Source: Planococcus lenghuensis (GTDB lineage: Bacteria > Bacillota > Bacilli > Bacillales_A > Planococcaceae). Taken from it: 64,000 bases of DNA. A program made the translations under genes and the position numbers. The notes beneath the pieces were generated by a model. The model had not been told where the DNA came from, searched no databases, and was given only the letters and a program-made list of their open reading frames with translations. Below are positions 18,081 through 27,975 of this stretch, in pieces. Where the stretch lies: contig NZ_CP019640.1 of the NCBI RefSeq assembly GCF_001999905.1, positions 1,282,001 to 1,346,000 of the forward strand, in the 5' to 3' direction. Position 1 is the first letter of the stretch. Each line of letters opens with the position of its first letter.

Positions 18081-19196
18081 ATGCAAATTGGGGTGCCTGC
18101 GGAAATTAAAAACAATGAAAACCGGGTTGCAATGACTCCGGCCGGCGTTGTCAATCTGACGCAGTACGGCCATGAAGTCTTCATCGAGACAGGGGCTGGG
18201 ATCGGATCCGGATTTACGGATGATGACTACCGGGAAGCAGGGGCACACATTGCTGAAACAGCAGAAGAAGCATGGGCGCAGGAAATGGTGATGAAAGTAA
18301 AGGAACCGCTTCCGTCGGAATATGTTCATTTTCGGGAAGGGCTTATCCTGTTCACCTACTTGCATCTAGCTCCAGAACCGGAACTGACACAGGCATTGCT
18401 GTCAAGCAAAGTAACAGGGATTGCTTATGAAACGGTTCAGTTGGCCAATGGTTCACTCCCGTTGCTGACACCGATGAGTGAAGTGGCAGGCCGCATGTCG
18501 ACGCAGATCGGTGCCCAGTTCCTGGAGAAAAACCACGGAGGCGCAGGCATCCTGCTCAGCGGCGTCCCTGGCGTAGACCGCGGCAAAGTGACGATCGTTG
18601 GCGGCGGTGTCGCAGGGACGAATGCAGCGAAAATCGCCATCGGCATGGGGGCGAAAGTGACGGTCATCGATTTAAGCCCTGAACGCCTGCGCCAGTTGGA
18701 TGATTTGTTCGGCCGGGAAGTACAGACGCTGATCTCCAATCCGCTGCGAATCGCTGAAGCGGTGCGGGAATCAGATCTTGTCATTGGCGCTGTCTTGATA
18801 CCAGGCGCTAAAGCGCCGAAACTCGTAACAGAAGAGATGATTCAGTCGATGAAGCCGGGGGCGGTTGTGGTTGACATTGCCATTGACCAAGGCGGTATTT
18901 TTGAGACAACTGACCGCATCACGACGCATGATGCACCAACCTACATCAAACACGATGTCGTTCACTATGCAGTAGCGAATATGCCGGGTGCTGTTCCGCG
19001 CACTTCCACACTCGGTCTGACGAATGTTACTGTGCCATATGCACTGCAGATCGCGAACAAAGGGATCATGCAGGCGTGCAAAGATAACGAAGCGCTGAAA
19101 AAAGGCATTAATACGCTCGGCGGTTATGTCACTTATAAAGCGGTTGCAGATGATCAGGGGCTGGGCTATACGCCGGCGGATGATTTGCTTCAGTAA
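18081..19196 (+). CDS. ald: Alanine dehydrogenase
   Basis: NAD-dependent oxidative deamination of L-alanine to pyruvate and ammonia. [20 protein letters not shown] at the N-terminus contains the pyruvate-contacting Arg, KVKEP (residues 73-77) holds the substrate lysine, HLAPE (residues 95-99) the catalytic histidine, and [17 protein letters not shown] near 170-186 is the Rossmann nucleotide-binding motif. The length of 371 residues is typical. The ATG follows GGGAGGTTTCGCAC. In sporulating relatives ald is needed for normal sporulation, while here catabolic use of alanine is the simplest role. Confidence 0.98.
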   Translation: MQIGVPAEIKNNENRVAMTPAGVVNLTQYGHEVFIETGAGIGSGFTDDDYREAGAHIAETAEEAWAQEMVMKVKEPLPSEYVHFREGLILFTYLHLAPEPELTQALLSSKVTGIAYETVQLANGSLPLLTPMSEVAGRMSTQIGAQFLEKNHGGAGILLSGVPGVDRGKVTIVGGGVAGTNAAKIAIGMGAKVTVIDLSPERLRQLDDLFGREVQTLISNPLRIAEAVRESDLVIGAVLIPGAKAPKLVTEEMIQSMKPGAVVVDIAIDQGGIFETTDRITTHDAPTYIKHDVVHYAVANMPGAVPRTSTLGLTNVTVPYALQIANKGIMQACKDNEALKKGINTLGGYVTYKAVADDQGLGYTPADDLLQ

Positions 19197-19201
19197 ATAC
19201 A

Positions 19202-19227
19202 GAACCACTGCCAGGCAGTGATTCTTT
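19202..19227 (+). terminator. Terminator of ald
   Basis: GAACCACTGCC/GGCAGTGATTC stem with one mismatch, a 1 nt spacer at its centre and a short T tail. The tail is weak. Confidence 0.55.
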
Positions 19228-19365
19228 CATGTAATATTGGAAGGTTGCTGAAGTCTGATGTCAGGAAACGTAGATTACCTTTCTGTGGTCCATAGTAAAA
19301 TTTGATTCAATGAAAACACGCATAAGCTGGGATTTTCAGCTTTGCCGAAAGTGCGGGTTAAATAT

Positions 19366-19400
19366 AAAAAACCGGCTCCGGAAAACGGAAGCCGGTTTTA
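19366..19400 (-). terminator. Terminator of the Xaa-Pro peptidase gene
   Basis: AAACCGGCTCCG pairs with CGGAAGCCGGTTT across a GAAAA loop, with A- and T-runs. Confidence 0.85.
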
Positions 19401-19404
19401 CTGT

Positions 19405-20505
19405 TTAATTTTCTCCGAGAATTTGCAGGTCTTTCGGAAATTGTGTAAGTATAGTAACCCCATCTTCTGTCAGTACAAGATCATCTTCGATCCGTACACC
19501 GGCAACTCCGGGCACATAGATGCCCGGCTCGACCGTGAACGCCATGCCGGCTGTAAGCGGCAGATCATTGGCGCCATGCAGGGAAGGATATTCATGCACG
19601 GAAATCCCGAGACCATGGCCGAGGCGGTGAGTAAAGTAGTCGCCATAGCCCGCATCTTCAATTACCTGGCGTGCCGTCCGGTCCAGTTCGGCAGCTGTGA
19701 TTCCGGCTTTAGCGGCTTCCACTGAAGCCAGTTCTGCACGGAGTACCGTGTCATAAATCGCGCGCTGCTCATCGGATGGCGTGCCGAATGCGACAGTCCG
19801 GGTGATATCCGAGCAATAACCTTCCCAGATCACGCCAAGATCGAACAACACGAAATCGCCTTTCCGGAGCTTCCGGTTCCCTGGCTTGCCGTGCGGTGAT
19901 GCGGTTTTGTCGCCGAATAACACCATTGTATCGAACGACATGTGAGAGACGCCGCGTTTTTTGAGTGCCAGTTCAATTTCAGATAGCACTTCAAGCTCAG
20001 TGATTCCTTCCTTCAGCGTATCACAGCCGATTTCAATGGCGTAATCTGCAAGTTCAGCCGCTGCTGCAAGCAATTCGATTTCCCGGGAATCCTTGATTAC
20101 CCGCATGGCATTCAGCTGATCATCAATCGAGTGAAACGCTGCATCCGGAAAGATGCCGCTGAGTGCTTCCTGCCGGCTGACAGTCAGATGGGTTTTTTCC
20201 ACTGCAAGCGCAGTGAGGCTGGCTTGTCTGCTCTCAGCTGCCTGCTGCAGGATATCCATGGCATCCTCCGTGTCCTCATGGCCGATAGCTCCGAACTGCC
20301 AGCCGCTTGCCTCTACATCCGGCACTTCCATTTTTGGACAGATGACGAACGGGTCGGCATCCGCGAACAGCATGACTCCGAAGAGCCGTTCATGGGGGTT
20401 GCTTCGGAACCCGGTTATGTAGAATACGTTATCCGGATTGGTGATGAAGGCAGCGCTGATTTTATTTTGCTGCAAGTAGTTCTGCAATTGGTGGGTTTTA
20501 TTCAT
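19405..20505 (-). CDS. pepQ: Xaa-Pro peptidase (M24 family)
   Basis: A cytoplasmic dinuclear metallopeptidase for X-Pro substrates. An N-terminal creatinase-like domain (about 1-130) precedes the pita-bread catalytic domain, whose five metal ligands are visible: FDLG and SDITRT aspartates, the histidine in HRLGHGLG, and glutamates in TVEPGIY and RIEDDL. The length of 366 residues fits. Whether it acts as prolidase on dipeptides or as aminopeptidase on longer peptides cannot be told. The ATG follows AAGGAGATGATCT. It is divergent from ytkL. Confidence 0.9.
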   Translation of the reverse strand: MNKTHQLQNYLQQNKISAAFITNPDNVFYITGFRSNPHERLFGVMLFADADPFVICPKMEVPDVEASGWQFGAIGHEDTEDAMDILQQAAESRQASLTALAVEKTHLTVSRQEALSGIFPDAAFHSIDDQLNAMRVIKDSREIELLAAAAELADYAIEIGCDTLKEGITELEVLSEIELALKKRGVSHMSFDTMVLFGDKTASPHGKPGNRKLRKGDFVLFDLGVIWEGYCSDITRTVAFGTPSDEQRAIYDTVLRAELASVEAAKAGITAAELDRTARQVIEDAGYGDYFTHRLGHGLGISVHEYPSLHGANDLPLTAGMAFTVEPGIYVPGVAGVRIEDDLVLTEDGVTILTQFPKDLQILGEN

Positions 20506-20586
20506 GATAGATCATCTCCTTCTGAGTGTAGCATACCAAATATAGGGGTATTAAACAGCTGTAGCCCAAAAAACAGGAGGGATTGG

Positions 20587-21267
20587 ATGAAAGTCTCATA
20601 TCACGGACATTCTGTCGTTAAAATCCAAACAGCAAATCATACCATTCTGATCGACCCGTTCATCAGCGGAAACGGTCAGACCGATCTGAAGGCGAATGAA
20701 GAAAAGCCGGATGCCATTCTGCTGACGCACGGACATGCGGATCACGTAGGCGATACCGTGTCACTTGCACGTGCAAATGATGCGCTGGTTATCGCTCCAG
20801 TGGAACTCGCTGAATATCTTGGGACAAAAGGTGTTAACGCACAAGGCATGAATATCGGAGGATCCTTTGAAGCCGAGTTCGGAAAAGTGAAATTCACACA
20901 GGCGTTCCATTCCTCATCATTCACGGATGATGAGCAAGGCATCGTTTATACGGGAATGCCGACCGGAATCCTCTTCACGGCAGAAGGAAAAACCGTATAC
21001 CATGCCGGCGATACGGGGCTGTTCAGCGATATGAAGTTGATCGGTGATCGTCACGACATCGATCTCGCATTTTTGCCGATCGGTGATTTTTTCACGATGG
21101 GACCTGAAGATGCGGCGTATGCAGCAGATTTACTGAATGCCAAAACGGTGGTGCCGGTTCATTACAACACATTCCCGCCAATCGAGCAGAACCCGGACAA
21201 ATTCAAAGATCTTGTAAAGAATTCGGAAGTCGCCATTCTGAAAGCCGGCGAGTCAATCGACCTTTAA
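20587..21267 (+). CDS. ytkL: Metallo-beta-lactamase-fold hydrolase, UPF0173 family (YtkL)
   Basis: A zinc-dependent hydrolase of the MBL fold, cytoplasmic, with unknown natural substrate. The metal motif [10 protein letters not shown] is near residues 48-57, YHAGDTG near 137, and VPVHYNTFP near 193. The 226-residue length matches the UPF0173 family. The ATG start has CAGGAGGGATTGG upstream. The frame is open further upstream across the opposite-strand peptidase gene, which I do not consider coding. Adjacent to pepQ as in staphylococci. Confidence 0.92.
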   Translation: MKVSYHGHSVVKIQTANHTILIDPFISGNGQTDLKANEEKPDAILLTHGHADHVGDTVSLARANDALVIAPVELAEYLGTKGVNAQGMNIGGSFEAEFGKVKFTQAFHSSSFTDDEQGIVYTGMPTGILFTAEGKTVYHAGDTGLFSDMKLIGDRHDIDLAFLPIGDFFTMGPEDAAYAADLLNAKTVVPVHYNTFPPIEQNPDKFKDLVKNSEVAILKAGESIDL

Positions 21268-21275
21268 CGCACCTG

Positions 21276-21302
21276 GACCCGGAGAGAACTTCTCTCCGGG
21301 TC
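21276..21302 (+). terminator. Terminator of ytkL
   Basis: GACCCGGAGAGA/TCTCTCCGGGTC, a perfect 12 bp stem with a 3 nt loop. The T tail is interrupted. Confidence 0.7.
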
Positions 21303-21369
21303 TGTCCGTTTCTCTGGGGATTATGATACACTTAAACCATAAGAGGAATAGGAAGAAACAGGTGAACTT

Positions 21370-22671
21370 ATGGCAACAAAACACGAACAGATCCTAGCCT
21401 ATATCGAATCATTGGAAGTTGGAGAGAAGATTTCCGTCCGGCGTATCGCCAAGGAACTCCAGGTCAGTGAAGGCACAGCTTATCGGGCAATCAAAGATGC
21501 GGAGACCCAACGGCTCGTCAGTACGATTGAGCGGGTCGGCACAATCCGGATTGAACGGAAAAAGAAAGAAAATATTGAACGGCTGACCTATGCGGAAATT
21601 GTCAATATTGTTGACGGACAGGTCCTTGGCGGCCGCAATGGGCTTCATAAATCGCTCACCAAATTTGTCATTGGCGCCATGCAGCTGGAAGACATGATGC
21701 GTTATACAGAAGCGGATAATCTGCTGATTGTCGGCAACCGGCTAAAAGCCCACGAATATGGCTTAAGAGCAGGCGCGGGTGTGCTTGTCACCGGCGGGTT
21801 TGATGTGACAGAAGCAGTGAAACGGCTGGCGGATGAACTCGAGCTGCCGGTCATTTCAACAAGCTATGACACTTTCACCGTCGCGGCGATGATTAACCGG
21901 GCCATTTATGATCAATTGATCAAGAAAGATATCTTATTAATCGAAGACATCGTCATTCCGTCGGAAGAAACCCATGCTCTCCAGGAGATGGATACCGTCG
22001 AACGCTATCATGAGCTGAATGAACGAACAGCGCATGGCGGATTTCCGGTCGTCGATGAGCGGGGGAAATTGAAAGGGATCATTACCACACGCGATGTGAT
22101 TGGCTGCAGTCCGGATGAACGAATCGAAAAAGTGATGACGCGCGATCCGATTGCAGGCACGATGAAGATGAGTGTGGCATCGGCAGGGCACCGGATGATT
22201 TGGGAAGGTATCGATCTCTTGCCGATTGTTGGGGATTCCGGTTTCCTGGAAGGGCTTATCAGCCGGCAGGATGTGCTCAAAGCGCTCCAGACAGCACAGC
22301 GGCAGCCACAGCAAGGTGAAACGATTGATGACGTCGTCAAAAGCCAGCTACAGCAGACGGGGCAGGGCGAACTGACATTTACAGTGACGCCTCAGATGAC
22401 CAATGCCTATGGCTCACTGTCATACGGTGCCTATACGACAATGCTGGCGGAAGCTGCTGAACAGACGCTAAAAATAAGAAAACGCAAAGACAGCGTACTC
22501 GAGAACATGACGGTATATTTCCTGAAACCGGTTCAGCTGGAATCCGTACTGACTGTCCGGCCGTCCATCCTTGATTTAAGCAGGAAATCAGTCAAAGTGG
22601 ACGTGGAAATTACAGACGGGGACGAAGTTGTCGGGAAAGCATTGCTCACGCTGCAACTGCTCGACCGGTGA
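21370..22671 (+). CDS. ytoI: HTH-DRTGG-CBS-HotDog regulator YtoI
   Basis: A multidomain cytoplasmic protein: an N-terminal winged-helix segment (about 1-60, ISVRRIAKELQVSEGTAYRAI), a DRTGG domain (about 75-180), two CBS domains (about 195-305) that probably bind an adenine nucleotide, and a C-terminal HotDog thioesterase-like domain (about 325-425, TNAYGSLSYGAYTTMLAEAAEQ). The architecture suggests a regulator sensing nucleotide or acyl-CoA state, but no target is known to me. The 433-residue length agrees with B. subtilis YtoI. Order ytkL-ytoI-ytpI-nrnA is conserved. Confidence 0.92.
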   Translation: MATKHEQILAYIESLEVGEKISVRRIAKELQVSEGTAYRAIKDAETQRLVSTIERVGTIRIERKKKENIERLTYAEIVNIVDGQVLGGRNGLHKSLTKFVIGAMQLEDMMRYTEADNLLIVGNRLKAHEYGLRAGAGVLVTGGFDVTEAVKRLADELELPVISTSYDTFTVAAMINRAIYDQLIKKDILLIEDIVIPSEETHALQEMDTVERYHELNERTAHGGFPVVDERGKLKGIITTRDVIGCSPDERIEKVMTRDPIAGTMKMSVASAGHRMIWEGIDLLPIVGDSGFLEGLISRQDVLKALQTAQRQPQQGETIDDVVKSQLQQTGQGELTFTVTPQMTNAYGSLSYGAYTTMLAEAAEQTLKIRKRKDSVLENMTVYFLKPVQLESVLTVRPSILDLSRKSVKVDVEITDGDEVVGKALLTLQLLDR

Positions 22672-22672
22672 C

Positions 22673-22760
22673 AAGAAAAGCGTAAGCGCCCTGGCAGCCC
22701 CGAAAAGCGCTGGAGTCTAGACAAAAAGAAAAGCGCAAGCGGCCCTGCAAGACTCGACAG
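22673..22760. repeat. GAAAAGCG-type intergenic repeat, two half-copies
   Basis: GAAAAGCGTAAGCGCCCTGG near 22675 and GAAAAGCGCAAGCGGCCCTG near 22730 are near-identical direct repeats separated by GAAAAGCGCTGGAGTCTAGA. This type of GC-rich intergenic repeat is common in Bacillales genomes. Confidence 0.7.
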
Positions 22761-22764
22761 AAAT

Positions 22765-22795
22765 AAAAAATCCCCCTGCAAGTGAAGGGGGATTC
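22765..22795. terminator. Terminator of ytpI (and ytoI)
   Basis: AATCCCCCT pairs with AGGGGGATT across a 9 nt loop, with an A-run that becomes the U tail on the minus strand. Confidence 0.8.
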
Positions 22796-22797
22796 CG

Positions 22798-23097
22798 TTA
22801 TGGGTTAATTCGCTTTTCTTCCTCTACAAAATTGCCGTAATGGCGAGCTGCATTCCAATTCGTATAACTCATCATAAGCCCGAGGATGATGAAAACACCT
22901 GCGATGATATAGACGGCAGCTGTCGGATCCAGAAACAGCTGATTGATGCCGAAAGCAAGCAGGAATATACCGAGTGCGGTGCCCGCTTTACTTTTATACC
23001 AGTTTTTCTGGATTGGCAGATGTGACCGGAACTGTCTTGTTTTGTAGTAGAAATAAAACACAGCAGATACTGTAATGATAAATACAAATAGCAGCAT
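22798..23097 (-). CDS. ytpI: YtpI family membrane protein
   Basis: A 99-residue protein with three membrane segments (about residues 2-18, 39-53 and 60-79) separated by a basic loop. YKSKAGTALGIFLLAFGINQ is characteristic of the YtpI family. No function is established. The ATG follows AGGAGGCCTTT. Divergent from nrnA and convergent with ytoI, the same context as in B. subtilis. Confidence 0.88.
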   Translation of the reverse strand: MLLFVFIITVSAVFYFYYKTRQFRSHLPIQKNWYKSKAGTALGIFLLAFGINQLFLDPTAAVYIIAGVFIILGLMMSYTNWNAARHYGNFVEEEKRINP

Positions 23098-23196
23098 AAA
23101 GGCCTCCTGTTGTTCATTGCTCTTTTCTTAGTCTAATTGTAGCGGCTCTGAAAAGAAAATGCGACCGGATATCTTGCTGAACAGGAGATGAACAAT

Positions 23197-24138
23197 GTGA
23201 AAGGTCAAATCATTGACACAATTAAACAGTACAATACGATTGTTATTCATCGGCATGTCCGGCCGGACCCGGATGCATACGGTTCACAGATTGGGTTGAA
23301 GTTATTACTGCAGCATAATTATCCGGAAAAGCGGATTCTGGCAGCCGGCGAGCATGAACAGACACTGGACTACCTGGCAGCTCCTGATCACCCGACGGAT
23401 GCTGATTTCAAGGATGCACTTGTCATTGTGACGGATACGGCGAATACGGAAAGAGTGGATGATGCTCGTTACAGTCAAGGTTCGAAGGTGATTAAAATCG
23501 ATCATCATCCGAATGATGATGCTTATGGTGATCTGGTATGGGTAGATACTGCCGCAAGCTCGGCATCAGAACTGGTCTATGATCTTTATACATACGGAAA
23601 GCAAACAGAAGACTGGCGCATGCCGGATGAAGCGGCGCGCCTGCTCTACGCCGGAATCCTTGGGGACACCGGCCGCTTCATGTTCCCGAGTACAACAAAG
23701 CATACGTTCGAAGCAGCCGGTGACCTTGTGAGTTATTCGTTTGACCGGGAAGTTCTGCACAATGCAATGTATGAATTGGAAAGTCACTTGCTGCAGCTGC
23801 AGGGCTATCTGTTCCAGCACACGGAAATCAGCGGCAAGGGCTGCGCGTACGTTAAGCTATCAGCAGCAACTTTGGCGAAATTCGGTGTAACCCCGTCTGA
23901 GACGTCTTTGCTGGTCGGATCGCTCGGCGCAATGAAAGGGATTCGCGTATGGGCGATATTCATTGAAGAAGGGGACGAAATCCGGGTGCGCCTGCGGTCA
24001 AAAGGACCGGTCATCAATGAGCTGGCAAAAGAATTCGGCGGCGGCGGCCATCCGCGTGCATCCGGAGCAACTGTCTATTCCTGGGAAGAGGCCGATGAGT
24101 TTATTGGCCGGCTGCAGGAGATTTGTTCAGCCGGATAG
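23197..24138 (+). CDS. nrnA: Nano-RNase / pAp phosphatase NrnA
   Basis: Degrades oligoribonucleotides of a few residues and dephosphorylates 3'-phosphoadenosine 5'-phosphate. DHH phosphoesterase domain with HRHVRPDPDAYGSQ near the N-terminus, IVTDTANTERVDD, and KIDHHPNDDAYGD near residue 103. DHHA1 domain at the C-terminus ending in FGGGGHPRASGA. The GTG start gives MKGQIIDTIKQYN and has AGGAG 9 nt upstream. The ATG at 23188 sits directly on that site, so GTG is preferred. The 313-residue length fits. It is followed after 15 bp by dnaE, without the ytrH/ytrI genes found there in B. subtilis. Confidence 0.94.
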   Translation: MKGQIIDTIKQYNTIVIHRHVRPDPDAYGSQIGLKLLLQHNYPEKRILAAGEHEQTLDYLAAPDHPTDADFKDALVIVTDTANTERVDDARYSQGSKVIKIDHHPNDDAYGDLVWVDTAASSASELVYDLYTYGKQTEDWRMPDEAARLLYAGILGDTGRFMFPSTTKHTFEAAGDLVSYSFDREVLHNAMYELESHLLQLQGYLFQHTEISGKGCAYVKLSAATLAKFGVTPSETSLLVGSLGAMKGIRVWAIFIEEGDEIRVRLRSKGPVINELAKEFGGGGHPRASGATVYSWEEADEFIGRLQEICSAG

Positions 24139-24153
24139 AAGGAGGGGAACAAT

Positions 24154-27100
24154 TTGTCGATCGTTTATCCGCACATTACGACATCGGCTGACTTGCTGAA
24201 AAGCATTGTGCGCGTTGATGATTTGTTTCCGTTCCTGACAGCGCAGGAGGCATCGGCGGCAGCACTGGTCAACACACGGCTATACGGCGTCCTGCCTTTT
24301 TGGGAAGCAGCCCGGCGTGCAGGGATTCACCCGGTATTGGGGCTGCCCGCTGCACTTGAGTATGAAGACCGGACCTATCCCGCTGTCCTTTATGCAAAAT
24401 CGGATGCCGGGTACAGGAACCTCCTTAAACTGTCCAGTGCACTCGCGACACGCGACCGGGAAGATGTGCCGGATAAATGGGCAGCAGCGTACCGGGAAGG
24501 GCTGATCTGTGTCCTGCTGAATGACGGAAGCTGGCTGCCCGGAGGACAGGATGAGTTTATCCGGTATTTGCGGACGGTGTACGGTCAAGACGTATACGGA
24601 GCGGTCATGCGTCCCGGCGGTGTCCGAACTGAAGTCGAGGCCGGGTTTGTAACTCTTTGTGATGATCATGGCGTGCCCGTTATTGCCACGCAGGCCAGCC
24701 GGTATTTGACGAAAGAAGAGACGTTTGCTTTCGAAGCGGCCTCTGCAATTGCTCAAGGAGTTAAACTGTCAGATGACGAACGGCCGGTTCCGCCTGCAGA
24801 CCAGCATGTGCCTGAAGCAGAGGAGTTCCGGTCCTGGTTCACTGACCACCCTGAATGGCTGGAAGCAAGTGCGCGTCTGATGAGCGAGTGCCAAGTCACA
24901 GTGCCGACTGATCAGAAACTATTGCCGGTGTTTCCGTTGCCGGAAAGCATAAGTGCTGCACAGTATCTCCGGTCTGCCTGTGAAAAGGGTATGGCCGCCA
25001 GAGGGTGTACGCATCCTGATTATCAAAAGCGCTTAGATTATGAATTGACTGTGATCGAATCGATGGGCTACAGCGATTATTTTCTGATCGTAGCTGATTT
25101 CGTGAAGTTTGCCAGGGACAGTCATATTCTGACGGGTCCGGGACGCGGATCATCAGCCGGCTCACTTGTTGCCTATGTCCTGGCCATCACGGATGTCGAT
25201 CCGCTTGTGCATGGTTTGCTGTTTGAGCGTTTCCTGAATCCCGAACGGGTGACACTGCCGGATATCGATATCGATTTCGCCGATTACCGCCGGCAGGAAG
25301 TAATCGAGTATGTGGCCCGCAAATACGGGCCGCAGCGTACTGCCCAAATCATTACGTTTGGTACGTTGTCAGCAAAAGCCGTTGCCCGGGATGTGGGCAG
25401 GGTATTCGGATTTCCGCCTGAGGATCTTGAAACGATTTCCAAAATGATTCCAAGTAAACCGGGCATCACGCTGGCAGATGCGGAATCGGGATCGGCAGAG
25501 TTCCGCGCATGGATCACGGAAAATGAAGAACGGAAAAAATGGTTTCAGACGGCAAGCGCACTGGAAGGATTGCCCCGTAATGCATCCACGCATGCTGCAG
25601 GCATCATTTTAAGTCCAATTCCGCTCGTTAATGTCGTTCCCATTGAAAAGGGCAATGAAGGCATTTTTATGACCCAATGGCCAATGAATGAGCTTGAGAA
25701 GACCGGTTTGCTGAAAATGGATTTTCTTGGATTACGCAATCTCACCATTCTTGAGCGGATCCGCCATTTGCTGAACCGGGATACCGGGCATTGGCTTGAT
25801 TACCGGCAGCTGCCGCTCAATGACGAACAGACTTACCAATTGCTGGCGGCTGGAGATACGACCGGTATCTTCCAATTGGAATCAGAAGGGATGCGCCGGG
25901 CACTTCAATTGATCCAGCCGACTGGATTTAATGACATTGTTGCTGTCAACGCGCTTTTCCGGCCGGGTCCGATGGATTTCATCCCGCTTTACGCGAAGCG
26001 GAAAAAAGGCGAAGAACCGGTCCGTTTCCTTCATCCGGCACTTGAGCCGATTCTTGGTGAAACGTATGGCGTAATTGTTTATCAGGAACAGATTATGCGA
26101 ATCGCTTCTGAAATGGCCGGCTTTTCGCTTGGCGAAGCGGATCTGCTCCGGCGCGCGGTCAGCAAAAAGAAACGGGAAATATTGGATGATGAACGGGCGC
26201 ATTTCATTAAAGGCGCAACGGGGAAGGGTTATAGCCAGCCGGTCGCGAACGACGTGTATGATCTCATTGTCCGATTCGCTAATTACGGGTTCCCGAAAAG
26301 CCATGCAGTTGCTTATAGCTTGATCTCATACTGGCTGGCTTATGCAAAAGCGCATCACCCGGCATACTTTTATGCGGCCCTACTCTCCGGTGCCGCCGGT
26401 AACCCCGAGAAAGTGAATCAATTGCTGCAGGAAGCGAAAAGTAGACACATTCCTCTGCTGCCGCCCTCCGTCCAAAAAAGCGGATCGGGTTTCCGGGTAG
26501 AAGGCGGGGGCGTCCGATTTGGTCTGAATGCGGTGAAGGATGTGCCGGGTTCTGCAGTGAAAGCGATTCTTGAAGCACGGAAAACCGGGCCATTTGACAG
26601 TCTGTTCCATATAGCGGAACGGATTTCGGGCGTGCATTTCAAGCGGAAATCCATGGAGCCGCTGATCAAAGCCGGTGCATTTGATGATTTCGGAGTCGAC
26701 CGGTCAGTACTGCTGGCTTCCCTTGAAGCAGCGGCGAAACATGCCGAACTCGTCCGTCCATCAGAAGAGCCGGGTCTGTTCGACCCCGCTGAGGATATTT
26801 TCATTAAGCCTAAATATACAAAAGCTTCACTCATGCCCGATCGTGTAAAACTGGAGTTTGAGAAAGAAGTGCTCGGTTTCTATCTGTCGGAACATCCGCT
26901 GGAACAGGAAAAACAGAAACGCGGCCGGAACTTCCTGCCGGTTAATAAGATCAGGAATTGCCGGAACGGACAGGCTGTCACAGTGCTTGCCATGGTGCTG
27001 GACGTGAAGCAGATCCGGACGAAAAAGGGAGAAGCAATGGCTTTTCTTACGCTGCAGGACGAGACTGGTGAAACACGCGCTACTGTATTTCCTCGGGAGT

Positions 27101-27210
27101 ACGCAGCGTATGCACCGTCGCTCGGGGACCAAGCGGTAATTGAAATTCAAGGAACGGTCGAGTTCTGGAATCAGAAGCCATCCATCATATGCAAATCCAT
27201 TACATTTTAA
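24154..27210 (+). CDS. dnaE: DNA polymerase III alpha subunit, DnaE type
   Basis: The replicative polymerase that extends RNA primers on the lagging strand beside PolC. The order is: N-terminal PHP domain (about 1-270), catalytic palm with GPGRGSSAGSLVAY near 329 and the aspartates of LPDIDIDFADYR near 370, fingers, beta-binding region, and a C-terminal OB domain (VTVLAMVLDVKQIRTKKGEAM). The PHP domain lacks the usual HxH motif at its start (here YPHITTS) and is short, so it should not have metal-dependent exonuclease activity. Total length 1018 is shorter than the roughly 1100 of B. subtilis DnaE. The TTG start has GAAGGAGGGGAAC upstream. Confidence 0.96.
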   Translation: MSIVYPHITTSADLLKSIVRVDDLFPFLTAQEASAAALVNTRLYGVLPFWEAARRAGIHPVLGLPAALEYEDRTYPAVLYAKSDAGYRNLLKLSSALATRDREDVPDKWAAAYREGLICVLLNDGSWLPGGQDEFIRYLRTVYGQDVYGAVMRPGGVRTEVEAGFVTLCDDHGVPVIATQASRYLTKEETFAFEAASAIAQGVKLSDDERPVPPADQHVPEAEEFRSWFTDHPEWLEASARLMSECQVTVPTDQKLLPVFPLPESISAAQYLRSACEKGMAARGCTHPDYQKRLDYELTVIESMGYSDYFLIVADFVKFARDSHILTGPGRGSSAGSLVAYVLAITDVDPLVHGLLFERFLNPERVTLPDIDIDFADYRRQEVIEYVARKYGPQRTAQIITFGTLSAKAVARDVGRVFGFPPEDLETISKMIPSKPGITLADAESGSAEFRAWITENEERKKWFQTASALEGLPRNASTHAAGIILSPIPLVNVVPIEKGNEGIFMTQWPMNELEKTGLLKMDFLGLRNLTILERIRHLLNRDTGHWLDYRQLPLNDEQTYQLLAAGDTTGIFQLESEGMRRALQLIQPTGFNDIVAVNALFRPGPMDFIPLYAKRKKGEEPVRFLHPALEPILGETYGVIVYQEQIMRIASEMAGFSLGEADLLRRAVSKKKREILDDERAHFIKGATGKGYSQPVANDVYDLIVRFANYGFPKSHAVAYSLISYWLAYAKAHHPAYFYAALLSGAAGNPEKVNQLLQEAKSRHIPLLPPSVQKSGSGFRVEGGGVRFGLNAVKDVPGSAVKAILEARKTGPFDSLFHIAERISGVHFKRKSMEPLIKAGAFDDFGVDRSVLLASLEAAAKHAELVRPSEEPGLFDPAEDIFIKPKYTKASLMPDRVKLEFEKEVLGFYLSEHPLEQEKQKRGRNFLPVNKIRNCRNGQAVTVLAMVLDVKQIRTKKGEAMAFLTLQDETGETRATVFPREYAAYAPSLGDQAVIEIQGTVEFWNQKPSIICKSITF

Positions 27211-27243
27211 CTGCTGGCTCCAATTGGAACAGCAGTTATTTCT

Positions 27244-27297
27244 TTGCGCAGACCAAGCACTTCTGTTATTCTATAGCCATTGAGTGGTCTGACCACT
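27244..27297 (+). promoter_or_regulatory. Promoter and GntR/FadR-type operator upstream of the acc operon
   Basis: TTGCGC (27244-27249), a 17 bp spacer and TATTCT (27267-27272) form a possible promoter. About 10 bp downstream lies the perfect 15 bp palindrome AGTGGTCTGACCACT (27283-27297). TGGT-N3-ACCA is the core typical of FadR-subfamily GntR operators. A repressor bound there would block transcription of its own gene and of accDA. Confidence 0.75.
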
Positions 27298-27327
27298 TTC
27301 AAAATTATGGAAAAAGACGGGGTGCGC

Positions 27328-27975
27328 ATGAAACAGCCAAAGCGCTTTTTGGATATTGTTACGGAAATCCGCAACATGACCCACAAACAGAACATCCGGC
27401 CAGGCGAATGGCTGCCCTCCGAGCGTGAACTGGCCGAAACGCTACAAGTCGGCCGTTCAACGATCAGGGAAGCTTTGAGAAGTCTTGAACTTCTGGGACT
27501 GATTGAGACCCGGCAAGGCGAAGGCACCTTTCTCTCTGACTTCAGGGATCATACCCTGGTTGAAGTTCTGGCAACATTCGTGCTGCAGGATGAGCAGTCG
27601 CATGAGGATGTCCGGAAGACCCGACTGATCCATGAACTGGCTGCTTTGGGTGATGTGTGCAGCAATAATGCCTTGACCGGACTGCCGGTATGGAAGGGAC
27701 TGCGGGCAAAGCTTGAAGCAGTGGAACCTCTCCAGCGGGAGACGGTCGTCCGGGAGTTGCTGATAGTGAGCGGCAATCGGCTTTCTTTGAAGATTTGGCT
27801 GTTGCTTTGCCAGTACAGCGGCCAACCGTTCACCGGGAATGTGAACGAAACAGAGCGCGCGATACTTCTGGACCTGCTGGCAGCCATTGCAGCGGGCCGG
27901 CAGAAAGAGGCGGAAGTCTCATACATAAAATGGCATGAACTGATCGAAGGAGGGGATAACCATGATTATTCGTGA
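27328..27975 (+). CDS. GntR-family (FadR-like) transcriptional regulator of the acc operon
   Basis: A winged-helix DNA-binding domain occupies about residues 8-72, with [25 protein letters not shown] the GntR signature and [11 protein letters not shown] the wing. The C-terminal half is helical as in the FadR/FCD group but shorter and divergent, so the ligand is not predictable. The ATG follows ACGGGGTGCGC. Its end overlaps accD by 14 bp, and the accD ribosome binding site lies inside it, so the three genes form one operon. With the palindromic operator upstream it is probably autoregulatory and controls malonyl-CoA synthesis. B. subtilis has the malic enzyme gene ytsJ between dnaE and accD at this place. 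Confidence 0.85.
   Translation: MKQPKRFLDIVTEIRNMTHKQNIRPGEWLPSERELAETLQVGRSTIREALRSLELLGLIETRQGEGTFLSDFRDHTLVEVLATFVLQDEQSHEDVRKTRLIHELAALGDVCSNNALTGLPVWKGLRAKLEAVEPLQRETVVRELLIVSGNRLSLKIWLLLCQYSGQPFTGNVNETERAILLDLLAAIAAGRQKEAEVSYIKWHELIEGGDNHDYS

Noticed and set aside
20131-20586. Long open frame before ytkL
   Set aside because: It runs antisense through the Xaa-Pro peptidase gene and has the composition of a shadow frame; ytkL has its own ribosome binding site and start.
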